NCBI RefSeq assembly: GCF_042665295.1
Contig: NZ_JBHTCO010000014.1
Span: 150,888 to 214,887, forward strand
Reading direction: 5' to 3'
Length of the DNA: 64,000 nucleotides
Source of the DNA: Scopulibacillus_A cellulosilyticus
GTDB taxonomy: Bacteria > Bacillota > Bacilli > Bacillales > Sporolactobacillaceae
Under the pieces are notes generated by a model. That model was not told where the DNA came from. It saw nothing but the letters and a program-made list of their open reading frames with translations, and made no database searches. Positions within the stretch are counted from its first letter, which is position 1. Each line of letters begins with the position of its first letter. Both the position numbers and the translations under genes were made by a program. This document shows, in pieces, positions 24,962 to 33,427 of the stretch.

Positions 24962-25498
24962 ATGTTAAATATTATCATTCTCCTTTTACTAATAGGCGGT
25001 TTCTTTATTGGGCTGAGACGAGGTTTAGTATTGCAAGTTGTTCATTTAGTCGGCTTTTTTGCAGCCTATGTTATTGCTTTTATGTACTGTAATAAATTGG
25101 CGCCAAAGCTGTCGTTTATACCATACCCTGGCGGATCGGCTGGCGCGCATAACTTTTTAGATTTTCAATCCGTTTATTACCGGGTGATTGCTTTTATAAT
25201 AATTTTCATTGCGGTGAAAATTGCCATGGCTGTTATTGGTCATATTCTTAGCTTTATCGTTGATTTGCCGATACTAAGAACGGTTAATGGCTGGCTCGGC
25301 GGAGCGCTTGGATTTGTTGAGATTTACCTAGTATTATTTATTTTGCTTTATATAGGAACAATCACACCAATTTATGGTATATCAGACGCTGTCCACCATT
25401 CTTATGTTGCAAGTCTAATGATGGAAAACACGCCGGTACTCTCAGGAAAATTACAAAATATGTTTGTCAGCTACATCCATCACCCAGCTTCCTCTTAA
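24962..25498 (+). CDS. yshB: CvpA family membrane protein (YshB-like)
   Basis: Integral membrane protein of 178 residues with four hydrophobic segments at about 3-20, 25-45, 75-100 and 115-140. The start LNIIILLLLIGGFFIGLRRG and the motif VNGWLGGALGFVE are typical of the CvpA/colicin V production family. In other bacteria CvpA is linked to envelope integrity; the function in Bacillus is not established. Position before polX matches yshB. The ribosome site GAGGAAT is weak. Confidence 0.85.
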   Translation: MLNIIILLLLIGGFFIGLRRGLVLQVVHLVGFFAAYVIAFMYCNKLAPKLSFIPYPGGSAGAHNFLDFQSVYYRVIAFIIIFIAVKIAMAVIGHILSFIVDLPILRTVNGWLGGALGFVEIYLVLFILLYIGTITPIYGISDAVHHSYVASLMMENTPVLSGKLQNMFVSYIHHPASS

Positions 25499-25504
25499 AA
25501 TGCG

Positions 25505-25650
25505 TGCTCAATAAGGAGGACAAACAGGACCAAGAAGTTCGAGGCGCGGAAGCCACGAGGACCGGAGCGTAGATGATGGTTACGTGAGGACCGGAGTGGC
25601 AGCGCAACGAAGAAATTCGCAGTCATGTTTCCCGGACATTTTGAACTTCC
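25505..25650. repeat. 150-bp dispersed repeat, copy A
   Basis: This element aligns along its whole length with 49416-49560. Shared blocks include AAGGAGGACAAA, GAAGTTC, ACCGGAGCGTA, TACGTGAGGA, GAAATTCG and TTTCCCGGAC, ending TTTTGAAC. The ends are imperfect inverted repeats of GTTCAAAAAG. It lies between yshB and polX, and its right end runs into a terminator. It contains no credible open frame. It could be a MITE-like element or a conserved structured RNA. Confidence 0.8.
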
Positions 25651-25670
25651 TCTTTAAGGGGAAGTTTTTT
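25644..25670 (+). terminator. terminator after the repeat, before polX
   Basis: AACTTCCTC and GGGGAAGTT form a 9-bp stem followed by six T. Confidence 0.85.
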
Positions 25671-25724
25671 GTTTTCATATGATACAAAAAAGGATACGAT
25701 AGTCTTTAGGGAAGGGTGAGGATT

Positions 25725-27440
25725 GTGAACAAAAAGCAAATTGTTAAAGTGTTAGAAACCATTGCCATTTATTTAGAAATCAAAGGAGAAAATCCTTTTA
25801 AAATATCAGCCTACCGTAAAGCGGCACAAGCACTTGAAAACGACGACCGTTCCATGTCGCAAATTGATGATCCATCAAAAATGAAAGGTATCGGAAAAGG
25901 AACGGCACAGGTTATTAATGAGTTATTAGAAACAGGCGAATCATCTCTTTTAAAGGAACTTCAAGAAGAGATCCCGGCAAGTTTACTACAATTATTAAAA
26001 CTGCCTGGTCTTGGAGGCAAAAAGATTGCTAAGCTGTATCAGAGTTTAGGTATAACTGATTTAGAAAGCTTGAAACAGGCGTGTGCAGAAGAACGCGTCC
26101 AGGAACTTGAGGGATTCGGTAAAAAGACCGAAGAAAAGCTGTTGACGGCTGTTGAAGAAATGAATCAGCGTCCGGAAAGGCTGCCGATCTCTTATATGCT
26201 GCCAATAGCTGAACAAATAGAAACTGTTTTGTCTTCTATTAAAGAAATCGAGAAATTTTCCAGAGCCGGAAGTCTTAGGCGTTGCAAAGAATTGATAAAA
26301 GATCTAGACTTTGTTATTGCGACAGATCAACCCGAAACAACAGCACAGCAGTTAGCTGATAAGCTGCAAATCCATGAAATTGTCGGACAAGGCCTAACAA
26401 AAATGACAGTCCTATTAGATGACGACTATCAAGTATCCGTTGATTTCCGCTTCGTGGAACCGAAAGCTTTCGCGACAACACTTCATCATTTTACAGGGTC
26501 TAAAGACCATAACGTGAAATTGCGTCAGCTCGCAAAATCCCGCCAGGAAAAAATCAGTGAATATGGCGTAGAACAAGAAGCTACAGGAAATGTGCTAACC
26601 TTTGAAAATGAAAAAGACTTTTTTAACCACTTTGAGATATCATATATTCCGCCGGAAGCGCGCGAAGGCGTTGATGAAATTGAAACAGCTGAAAAAGGCA
26701 GCCTTAATCTAATTGAGTTAGATGATATAAAAAGCGATTTGCATATGCATACAACATGGAGTGACGGGGCTTATACAATAGAAGAAATGACTGAGGCAGC
26801 AAGACGAAAAGGCTACGAATACATCGTCATTACCGACCATTCGTATTCTTTGCGGGTCGCAAACGGACTGTCGGCATATCGCCTCCGTAAGCAGCGGGAG
26901 GAAATTGAGCGTCTAAACGCCCAAAACCGTGATTTTAAAATTTTCGCAGGTGTTGAAATGGACATATTGCCGGATGCAACACTTGATTACGATGAAGACA
27001 CACTGGCAGAACTGGATTTTGTTATAGGGGCCATTCATTCTTCTTTTTCCCAAGACAGAAATATGATAATGAAACGATTGCAAACAGCCCTTGAAAACCC
27101 TTATGTCAGATTAATTGCCCATCCAACCGGACGAATTCTCGGCGGCCGTAAAGGTTATGATGTTGATGTAGAGGCCCTTATCAAAATGGCTGCACAAACA
27201 AATACAGCTTTGGAACTGAACGCCAATCCCAACCGGCTCGATTTGGCAGCCCATTGGCTAAAAAAAGCCCAAGATGCTAATGTGAAAATAGCAATAAATA
27301 CAGATGCCCACTCAATTGATATGTTAGAAGATATGAAGATCGGTGTTTCAAGCGCCAAACGCGGATTACTCAAGAAAGCATCGGTTTTAAATACAATGTC
27401 ACGATCGTCATTTGAAACATTTCTGCAAAATACCAAATAA
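25725..27440 (+). CDS. polX: Family X DNA polymerase with PHP domain
   Basis: Repair polymerase/exonuclease of 571 residues. The N-terminal polymerase part (about 1-315) has helix-hairpin-helix MKGIGKGTAQVI and LPGLGGKKIAKLY and a nucleotidyl transfer motif SLRRCKELIKDLDFVI. The C-terminal PHP domain (about 335-565) carries metal-ligand motifs DLHMHTTWSDG, ITDHSYS and AHPTGRILG, which give 3'-5' exonuclease activity in B. subtilis PolX. A GTG at 25716 is in frame, but the GTG at 25725 behind GGTGAGGA gives the family N-terminus NKKQIVKVLETIA. It probably acts in gap filling in base excision repair. Followed by mutS2. Confidence 0.94.
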   Translation: MNKKQIVKVLETIAIYLEIKGENPFKISAYRKAAQALENDDRSMSQIDDPSKMKGIGKGTAQVINELLETGESSLLKELQEEIPASLLQLLKLPGLGGKKIAKLYQSLGITDLESLKQACAEERVQELEGFGKKTEEKLLTAVEEMNQRPERLPISYMLPIAEQIETVLSSIKEIEKFSRAGSLRRCKELIKDLDFVIATDQPETTAQQLADKLQIHEIVGQGLTKMTVLLDDDYQVSVDFRFVEPKAFATTLHHFTGSKDHNVKLRQLAKSRQEKISEYGVEQEATGNVLTFENEKDFFNHFEISYIPPEAREGVDEIETAEKGSLNLIELDDIKSDLHMHTTWSDGAYTIEEMTEAARRKGYEYIVITDHSYSLRVANGLSAYRLRKQREEIERLNAQNRDFKIFAGVEMDILPDATLDYDEDTLAELDFVIGAIHSSFSQDRNMIMKRLQTALENPYVRLIAHPTGRILGGRKGYDVDVEALIKMAAQTNTALELNANPNRLDLAAHWLKKAQDANVKIAINTDAHSIDMLEDMKIGVSSAKRGLLKKASVLNTMSRSSFETFLQNTK

Positions 27441-27459
27441 ACAAGGAGGATTTATTTCA

Positions 27460-29820
27460 TTGTTAAAGCGTGTGCTTAATATCCTTGAATACCATAAAGT
27501 TATTGATCAATTATCAAAACACGCCGCATCTTCACTCGGTTTGCAATTAATAGAGACGCTCGCGCCAAATAACAATCTTGGAAAAGTACAAGAATGGCAA
27601 CGGGAAACCGATGAAGCAGCGAATGTTTTACGTTTAAAAGGCCATTTTCCTTTTGGCGGCATTACTGATATTCGTGCAAGTTTAAAAAGATCAAAAATCG
27701 GCGGTATGCTGAGTCCAAAAGAACTTATTGATATTGCCGGAACAATAAGGGGAACGAGAATAGCGAAGAACTTTATTTTAGATATTGTGGAAGAAGGGAC
27801 TAAACTTCCGTTATTATCTGATATTGTTATGTTAATAGAACCCGAGGGCGAGCTTGAACGCAGTATTCAGAGCTGCATTGATGATTCAGGATACGTAATG
27901 GATTCAGCAAGTGAAACATTGCGGGGAATTCGCGGGCAAATCAGGACTTTAGACAGCCGAATTAAGGAAAAATTAGAGAGTATTACCCGTTCCTCAGGTA
28001 ATCAAAAGAAGCTTTCCGAATCTATTGTTACGATTCGTAATGGCCGTTATGTTGTCCCTGTTAAGCAGGAGTATAGAGGGGCCTTCGGCGGAATCGTTCA
28101 TGATCAATCGGCATCTGGCGCAACATTATTTATTGAACCGCAATCTGTAGTGGATATGAGTAATAAGTTGAATGAAGCCAGAGCCCGGGAAAAGCATGAA
28201 ATTGAAAAAATTCTTAACAAGCTTTCAGAGCAAACAGCAGATGTCGCTGATTCCCTTTTAGATCATGTAGATCGTCTGGCTAGGCTTGATTTTATATTTG
28301 CAAAAGCCAAATATGCAAAGCAAATTAAGGCGACTCGCCCCAAACTTAATGACAAAGGCAACATTCATATGAAAAAAGCGCGGCATCCCCTTATACCGGC
28401 CGAAGATGTTGTACCGATTGATGTTATTTTAGGCGACGGTTATCATGCCATGATTATAACCGGACCAAATACAGGCGGGAAAACAGTCACGTTAAAGACA
28501 ACCGGATTACTGACACTTATGGCTCAATCCGGCTTGCATGTTCCTTGTGAAGAAGGGTCGGCTATTAATGTTTATAAAGAGATATTTGCCGATATAGGCG
28601 ATGAGCAGTCTATAGAGCAAAGTCTCAGTACCTTCAGCTCACACATGACTAACATTATTGATATTCTATCAAAAGTTGATCATGAAAGTTTAGTTCTATT
28701 TGATGAGCTCGGTGCAGGAACTGACCCGCAAGAAGGGGCCGCACTGTCGATTGCTATATTAGATGATGTGTTTGCTAAGGGTGCAAGTGTTGTGGCTACA
28801 ACGCATTATAGCGAGCTGAAAGCATATGCTTATGAAAGAGAAGGTGTTATTAACGCAAGCGTTGAATTTGATGTTCAATCGTTAAGGCCAACTTATAAAC
28901 TTCTTATCGGCGTACCTGGCCGAAGCAATGCATTCGAAATATCAAGAAAGCTTGGTTTGCCGGAACAAATCATTGAACAAGCCAAAGGCCAAATTGCCAG
29001 CGAAACTAATCAAATTGATCAAATGATTGCATCTCTTGAACAAAATCGCAAACAAGCTGAACTTGCAAGTGAAGAAGCCAATAAAATGAAAGCTGAAATT
29101 GAAGAGCAGCGCAACCAATTAAATAGAGAACTTGAAAAAATTGATAGAGAAAAACAGCGCTTGATAAGAGATGCTGAAGAAAAAGCTAAGGACAAGATTC
29201 AAAAAATCAAAACAGAAGCGGAAAACATTATTACTGAACTTCGCGAGTACCAGGCAAATCCCGCAAAAATAAAAGAACATAAGCTAATAGACGCCAAAGG
29301 CCGTCTTGAACATGCTTTAGATGCTTTATCAGACCATGAAACTAAGGTTAAAGCCGATTCACATGAAAAACAAGGCAAAGTATCATTTTCACCTGGACAA
29401 AAAGTAAAGGTCATCAGTTTTGGACAAAAAGGCCATGTTGTTGAGAAGCTGAATGATAAAGAATACCTTGTGCAAATTGGCATTATGAAGATGAATTTAC
29501 CTGCAAGCGACCTTAAAGCCGTTAAAGAGGAAAAAGAAACAAAACCGGTTGTTAACGTTAGAACAAGCAAATCTACTGCCAAAACAGAGCTTGATTTACG
29601 CGGAGAACGCTACGAAGATGCGATGCATAAAGTCGATCAGTATTTGGATCAAGCGTTGTTAAGCGGCTATCATCAAGTGTCAATCATTCATGGCAAAGGG
29701 ACAGGTGCATTAAGAAAAGGCGTTCAAAATAAATTAAAAAGCCATTCCAGGGTGAAAAGCATACGTTTTGGCGGCGCCGGGGAAGGAGGAAGCGGTGTCA
29801 CGATTGTTGAATTAAAATAA
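27460..29820 (+). CDS. mutS2: MutS2, endonuclease/ribosome-rescue ATPase
   Basis: Protein of 786 residues with core and ABC-type ATPase domains of MutS but no mismatch-recognition N-domain. Walker A is GPNTGGKTVT, and the Walker B segment is LVLFDELGAGTDPQEGAAL. A long coiled coil (about 510-625) precedes a KOW-like region and the C-terminal Smr nuclease domain with ELDLRGERYEDAM and IIHGKGTGALRKG. In B. subtilis MutS2 (MutSB) has been linked to recombination and more recently to collided ribosomes. The frame extends to an ATG at 27412 inside polX, but AAGGAGG at 27443-27449 fits TTG 27460, which gives the family start LKRVLNILEYHKV. Confidence 0.94.
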   Translation: MLKRVLNILEYHKVIDQLSKHAASSLGLQLIETLAPNNNLGKVQEWQRETDEAANVLRLKGHFPFGGITDIRASLKRSKIGGMLSPKELIDIAGTIRGTRIAKNFILDIVEEGTKLPLLSDIVMLIEPEGELERSIQSCIDDSGYVMDSASETLRGIRGQIRTLDSRIKEKLESITRSSGNQKKLSESIVTIRNGRYVVPVKQEYRGAFGGIVHDQSASGATLFIEPQSVVDMSNKLNEARAREKHEIEKILNKLSEQTADVADSLLDHVDRLARLDFIFAKAKYAKQIKATRPKLNDKGNIHMKKARHPLIPAEDVVPIDVILGDGYHAMIITGPNTGGKTVTLKTTGLLTLMAQSGLHVPCEEGSAINVYKEIFADIGDEQSIEQSLSTFSSHMTNIIDILSKVDHESLVLFDELGAGTDPQEGAALSIAILDDVFAKGASVVATTHYSELKAYAYEREGVINASVEFDVQSLRPTYKLLIGVPGRSNAFEISRKLGLPEQIIEQAKGQIASETNQIDQMIASLEQNRKQAELASEEANKMKAEIEEQRNQLNRELEKIDREKQRLIRDAEEKAKDKIQKIKTEAENIITELREYQANPAKIKEHKLIDAKGRLEHALDALSDHETKVKADSHEKQGKVSFSPGQKVKVISFGQKGHVVEKLNDKEYLVQIGIMKMNLPASDLKAVKEEKETKPVVNVRTSKSTAKTELDLRGERYEDAMHKVDQYLDQALLSGYHQVSIIHGKGTGALRKGVQNKLKSHSRVKSIRFGGAGEGGSGVTIVELK

Positions 29821-29975
29821 ATGGGCAGCTTTTTTGGCTCCTGCAACAATGCAGTTATTTATGGCAAGAAAATTAAAAAGAAAATCTGGCAGCAGGATCC
29901 ATCACTATGATTAATTCTATTAGTTTTTCATATTGTCATTGGGTCAAGTTTACAGCTTAATCAGGGGGAGATACG

Positions 29976-30056
29976 GTGGAAACCTTAGCTAAAATCTTGA
30001 TCGTCTGCTGCGGCATATTTTTTGTTGCAGGAATTATATATTTGGCAGTCACTTAA
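29976..30056 (+). CDS. tiny putative membrane protein, 26 residues
   Basis: An open frame of 26 codons starts at GTG with AGGGGGAG ending 5 bases upstream and ends just before a terminator. The product has a charged/neutral head (VETLAK) followed by an unbroken hydrophobic stretch of about 20 residues (ILIVCCGIFFVAGIIYLAVT), so it would be a single membrane helix. I do not recognise it. The ribosome site and terminator are seen in the sequence; that it is translated is inference. In B. subtilis a larger membrane gene (yshE) follows mutS2, and it is absent here. Confidence 0.4.
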   Translation: METLAKILIVCCGIFFVAGIIYLAVT

Positions 30057-30057
30057 A

Positions 30058-30084
30058 AACTCGTCGGGCGGCGGGTTTTTAATT
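30058..30084 (+). terminator. terminator after the tiny membrane ORF
   Basis: AACTCGTC and GGCGGGTT pair over 8 bp (two G-U pairs), followed by TTT and an AT-rich tail. Confidence 0.75.
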
Positions 30085-30203
30085 TTTTAGATAGAGTTTT
30101 TAAAAAATTTAATAAAATGCCTATTTTTTTGCAAGTGTTTACAATATAATAGAAATTGGAATACGTTTATGGAAGGAGCGGAACAAAGGAGGCCAATGCA
30201 GAA

Positions 30204-31895
30204 ATGGCAATTAAAGAAAAGAAATGGCTTAACCGCTACCCGAAAGAAATTAGTCCGGTACTGGATTATGATGACAAGCCGCTGTTCAGCTACTTGGAAG
30301 AGGCGTGTCTGAGTTTTCCTAAGAAAACAGCGATTCATTTTCTTGGTAAAGAAATGACGTACCAGGAATTATATCGCCAGACGTGTCAATTAGCCGGCAG
30401 CTTGCGCCGAATGGGATTAAAAAAAGGGGATCGTGTAGCAATTATGCTGCCCAATTGTCCCCAAGGCGTCATATCTTATTACGCCGCATTAATGGCAGGA
30501 GGCGTTGTTGTTCAGACCAACCCGCTGTATATGGAAAGGGAACTTGAACATCAGCTCGGGGATTCAGGCGCAAAGTTCATGATCTGTCTTGACCTTGTCT
30601 ATCCTAAAGTAGCCCGTGTAAGAGGAAAAACTGCATTAAAAAAAGTGATAGTGACAGCCATTCAAGATTACCTGCCTTTTCCAAAAAACCTTTTGTATCC
30701 GTTCGTAGAGAAAAGAAAGAAGACACCATTACCAAAAATTATGTTTTCAGATTCAGTTCTGGATTTTAAAGGCTCTATTCAATCAGGAGAAAGTTCCTTT
30801 ACCCCTGTATCAATTGATGCCAAGAAAGACTTGGCATTGCTCCAATACACCGGCGGTACAACCGGGCCGGCAAAGGGAGTCATGCTAACGCATTATAATC
30901 TGACAACCAATACAATCCAAGCGAGACACTGGATGTACAAAAACCGATATGCAGAGGAAACTGTTTTAGGTGCTTTGCCGTTTTTTCATGTCTACGGGAT
31001 GACCTGTGTTATGAATTATGCCATTATGTATGTAGCGAAAATGATCATTGTCCCGAAATTTGATGTGCAGGATATTTTGAAAACGATTGAAAAGCAAAAA
31101 CCAACGATGTTTCCGGGAGCGCCAACGATGTATATTGCACTTATTAATCACCCGGATATTCGAAAATTTGATTTATCGTCAATTGAAACATGTATCAGCG
31201 GTTCAGCACCATTGCCGAAAGAAGTTCAGGAACGTTTTGAAAGTCTTACCGGCGGCAAGCTTGTTGAGGGCTACGGATTAAGCGAGGCTTCGCCTGTGAC
31301 TCACAGCAACTTAATTTGGGGTGAGCGAAAGCCCGGCAGTATTGGGCTCCCTTTTCCCGATACAGATGCTAAAGTAGTATCAGCTGAAACGGGTGAAGAG
31401 GCCGATATCAATGAAATTGGCGAATTAATGGTTAAAGGTCCTCAAGTTATGCAAGGTTATTGGAACCGTCCAGATGAAACGGAGGCAGTTTTAAAAGACG
31501 GCTGGCTGTTAACCGGTGATCTTGCATATATGGACGAGGAAGGTTATTTTTATATTGTTGATAGAAAGAAAGATATGATCCTTGCTTCAGGTTTTAATAT
31601 ATACCCGCGGGAGATTGAAGAAGTCTTATATGAACATCCCGATGTCCGGGAAGCTGCGGTCATAGGTGTTCCGGATGCATACCGGGGCGAGACCGTTAAA
31701 GCTTTTGTCGTACCAAAGCAGGGGAAGACTTTAGATGAGAAAGAATTAAATACTTATTGCCGAAAACATTTAGCTGCATATAAAGTGCCGCGTATTTATG
31801 AGTTTCGTAACGAGCTTCCTAAAACCACAGTTGGTAAAATACTTAAAAGAACGCTGATAAATGAGGAGAAAACGGAGAAAGTGTCGTCTGAATAA
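30204..31895 (+). CDS. lcfA: Long-chain acyl-CoA synthetase
   Basis: AMP-forming ligase of 563 residues that activates fatty acids to acyl-CoA for beta-oxidation. The ANL-family motifs are clear: P-loop-like YTGGTTGPAKGVMLTH, EGYGLSEASPVTH, TGDLAYMDEEGYFYIVDRKKDMI and the C-terminal catalytic lysine in PKTTVGKIL. The frame extends to a TTG at 30156, but AAAGGAGG at 30185-30192 fits the ATG at 30204, and the protein then starts like B. subtilis LcfA. A -10 TATAAT lies at 30145-30150 with a poor -35. First gene of the fatty-acid cluster, but separated from fadR by a terminator and a new promoter. Confidence 0.95.
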   Translation: MAIKEKKWLNRYPKEISPVLDYDDKPLFSYLEEACLSFPKKTAIHFLGKEMTYQELYRQTCQLAGSLRRMGLKKGDRVAIMLPNCPQGVISYYAALMAGGVVVQTNPLYMERELEHQLGDSGAKFMICLDLVYPKVARVRGKTALKKVIVTAIQDYLPFPKNLLYPFVEKRKKTPLPKIMFSDSVLDFKGSIQSGESSFTPVSIDAKKDLALLQYTGGTTGPAKGVMLTHYNLTTNTIQARHWMYKNRYAEETVLGALPFFHVYGMTCVMNYAIMYVAKMIIVPKFDVQDILKTIEKQKPTMFPGAPTMYIALINHPDIRKFDLSSIETCISGSAPLPKEVQERFESLTGGKLVEGYGLSEASPVTHSNLIWGERKPGSIGLPFPDTDAKVVSAETGEEADINEIGELMVKGPQVMQGYWNRPDETEAVLKDGWLLTGDLAYMDEEGYFYIVDRKKDMILASGFNIYPREIEEVLYEHPDVREAAVIGVPDAYRGETVKAFVVPKQGKTLDEKELNTYCRKHLAAYKVPRIYEFRNELPKTTVGKILKRTLINEEKTEKVSSE

Positions 31896-31918
31896 TAGAG
31901 CCATTCGGCTCTATTATT
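31891..31918 (+). terminator. lcfA terminator
   Basis: Perfect 12-bp stem AATAATAGAGCC/GGCTCTATTATT with loop ATTC, overlapping the stop codon. Confidence 0.85.
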
Positions 31919-31934
31919 CAGTTTCAGATGGATA

Positions 31935-31963
31935 TTGACAGACGATTCAGAGATTATTATAAT
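31935..31963 (+). promoter_or_regulatory. fadR operon promoter
   Basis: TTGACA, 17 bases, TATAAT: a perfect SigA consensus. Start of transcription is expected near 31970, inside the FadR operator. Confidence 0.9.
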
Positions 31964-31968
31964 TTAAG

Positions 31969-31988
31969 ATGAATGAATGGTCATTCAT
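31969..31988. promoter_or_regulatory. FadR operator
   Basis: The palindrome ATGAATGAATGGTCATTCAT matches the Bacillus FadR box TGAATGAMTANTCATTCA with one mismatch. It covers the expected transcription start of fadR, so FadR should repress its own operon until long-chain acyl-CoA releases it. Confidence 0.85.
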
Positions 31989-32009
31989 CTTGTGAAAAGG
32001 GGAACAGCG

Positions 32010-32594
32010 ATGTCAATACAACAACGTCCAAAGTACAAACAAATCATTGATGCGGCAGTAAAAGTTATTGCTGAAAACGGTTTTCACCGCTCGCAAGTAT
32101 CAAAAATTGCCAAGCGGGCAGGTGTTGCCGATGGAACGATATATATTTATTTTAAGAATAAAGAAGACATACTTGTTTCGTTATTTAAGGAAAAAATGGG
32201 TCAATTTGTAGAAAAAATTGAAGCGGAAATAAAGGAAAAAAAAGATGCAAAAGAGAAGTTATTAACTATGGTGAAAGTTCACTTTGATCAACTGGCTGCT
32301 GACTATCCTTTGGCGATTGTTACTCAGCTTGAATTAAGGCAATCCGAAACCGAGATTCGAATGGCAATTAATAATGTTCTTAAAAAATATCTTCACGTTA
32401 TCGACGGCATTTTAGAAGAAGGAAAGCAGCAAGGGGTTTTCCGGGATGCCATTGATATTCGGCTGGCAAGGCAAATGATATTTGGAACTTTAGATGAGAC
32501 AGTCACTAACTGGGTGATGAACGACCATAAATATGAATTGCGGGATTTAGCAGATCCTGTTGGTGATTTGCTTGTCAATGGCTTAAGTCGTTAA
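32010..32594 (+). CDS. fadR: FadR, TetR-type repressor of fatty-acid degradation
   Basis: Repressor of 194 residues. The N-terminal helix-turn-helix (about 20-50) reads GFHRSQVSKIAKRAGVADGTIYIYFKNKEDIL, nearly identical to B. subtilis FadR (YsiA), and the C-terminal part is the ligand domain with AIVTQLELRQSE and RQMIFGTLDETVTNWVMND. Long-chain acyl-CoA is the known inducer. An earlier ATG at 31977 overlaps the operator; GAAAAGGGGAAC fits the ATG at 32010. Confidence 0.95.
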   Translation: MSIQQRPKYKQIIDAAVKVIAENGFHRSQVSKIAKRAGVADGTIYIYFKNKEDILVSLFKEKMGQFVEKIEAEIKEKKDAKEKLLTMVKVHFDQLAADYPLAIVTQLELRQSETEIRMAINNVLKKYLHVIDGILEEGKQQGVFRDAIDIRLARQMIFGTLDETVTNWVMNDHKYELRDLADPVGDLLVNGLSR

Positions 32595-32613
32595 AAATTT
32601 ATTTATTATAAAT

Positions 32614-32627
32614 TGAAAGCGTTTTAA
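32614..32627. promoter_or_regulatory. cre-like site before fadB
   Basis: TGAAAGCGTTTTAA matches the CcpA target TGWNANCGNTNWCA with one mismatch. It lies just before the fadB ribosome site. Catabolite repression of the FadR regulon is known in B. subtilis; binding here is inferred. Confidence 0.5.
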
Positions 32628-32638
32628 GGAGGCCTGTC

Positions 32639-33412
32639 ATGACAGTCATAGATTGGGAATTAGAAAATAATACAGCGGTGATTACGATTAATCATCCTCC
32701 TGCTAATGCCTTGAGTTCTCAAGTTATCAATGAATTATCAGATATTATGGATGACTTAGAGAATGATGCAAAAGTAAAGGCAATCATTATTCATGGTAAG
32801 GATCGCTTTTTTTCGGCAGGAGCAGATATTAAAGAATTTACACAAATGGATAGGAATGAAGGTTCCTCTAATACTGCAAGTGCCGGGCAAAAGCTCTTCA
32901 ATCGCCTGGAAAATTTTAAAAAGCCTATCATTGCGGCTATCCATGGGGCGGCCTTAGGCGGCGGATTAGAATTATCAATGGCCTGCCATATTCGCTTGGC
33001 GGCAAAGGGCACTAAGCTTGGCTTGCCGGAGGTGCAATTAGGTTTGATTCCGGGATTTGCAGGTACGCAAAGATTGCCAAGATTAGTAGGCGTGCCAAAA
33101 GCGACCGAAATGATACTGACCAGTCAGCCGATTCAAGCCGAGGAGGCGCTTCAGTTTGGATTGGTTAACCAAGTTGTCGAGCCCGAAGAACTTTTAAATG
33201 CAGCAAAGAAATTGGCAGCGCATATCGCTAACAAAAGTTCTGTGGCTGTATCCCTTGCTCTTGAATGTTTGTCATATGCTAGAGAGGGCAAATTTGTTGA
33301 AGGCCAATCGATAGAGGCAAGAAACTTCAGCAAAGCTTTCGGTTCTGAAGATGCGAAAGAGGGCATCCGCGCTTTTATTGAAAAGAGAAAACCAGTTTTT
33401 CAAGATAAATAA
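32639..33412 (+). CDS. fadB: Enoyl-CoA hydratase
   Basis: Crotonase-fold enzyme of 257 residues that hydrates trans-2-enoyl-CoA in beta-oxidation. The oxyanion-hole segments FSAGADIKEF and AIHGAALGGGLELSMACHIR are present, with the catalytic glutamate region LPEVQLGLIPGFAGTQRLPRL. AAGGAGG lies 8 bases before the ATG. In the fadR-fadB-etfB-etfA operon, as in B. subtilis. Confidence 0.94.
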   Translation: MTVIDWELENNTAVITINHPPANALSSQVINELSDIMDDLENDAKVKAIIIHGKDRFFSAGADIKEFTQMDRNEGSSNTASAGQKLFNRLENFKKPIIAAIHGAALGGGLELSMACHIRLAAKGTKLGLPEVQLGLIPGFAGTQRLPRLVGVPKATEMILTSQPIQAEEALQFGLVNQVVEPEELLNAAKKLAAHIANKSSVAVSLALECLSYAREGKFVEGQSIEARNFSKAFGSEDAKEGIRAFIEKRKPVFQDK

Positions 33413-33427
33413 ACGGGAGGTTCTAAA

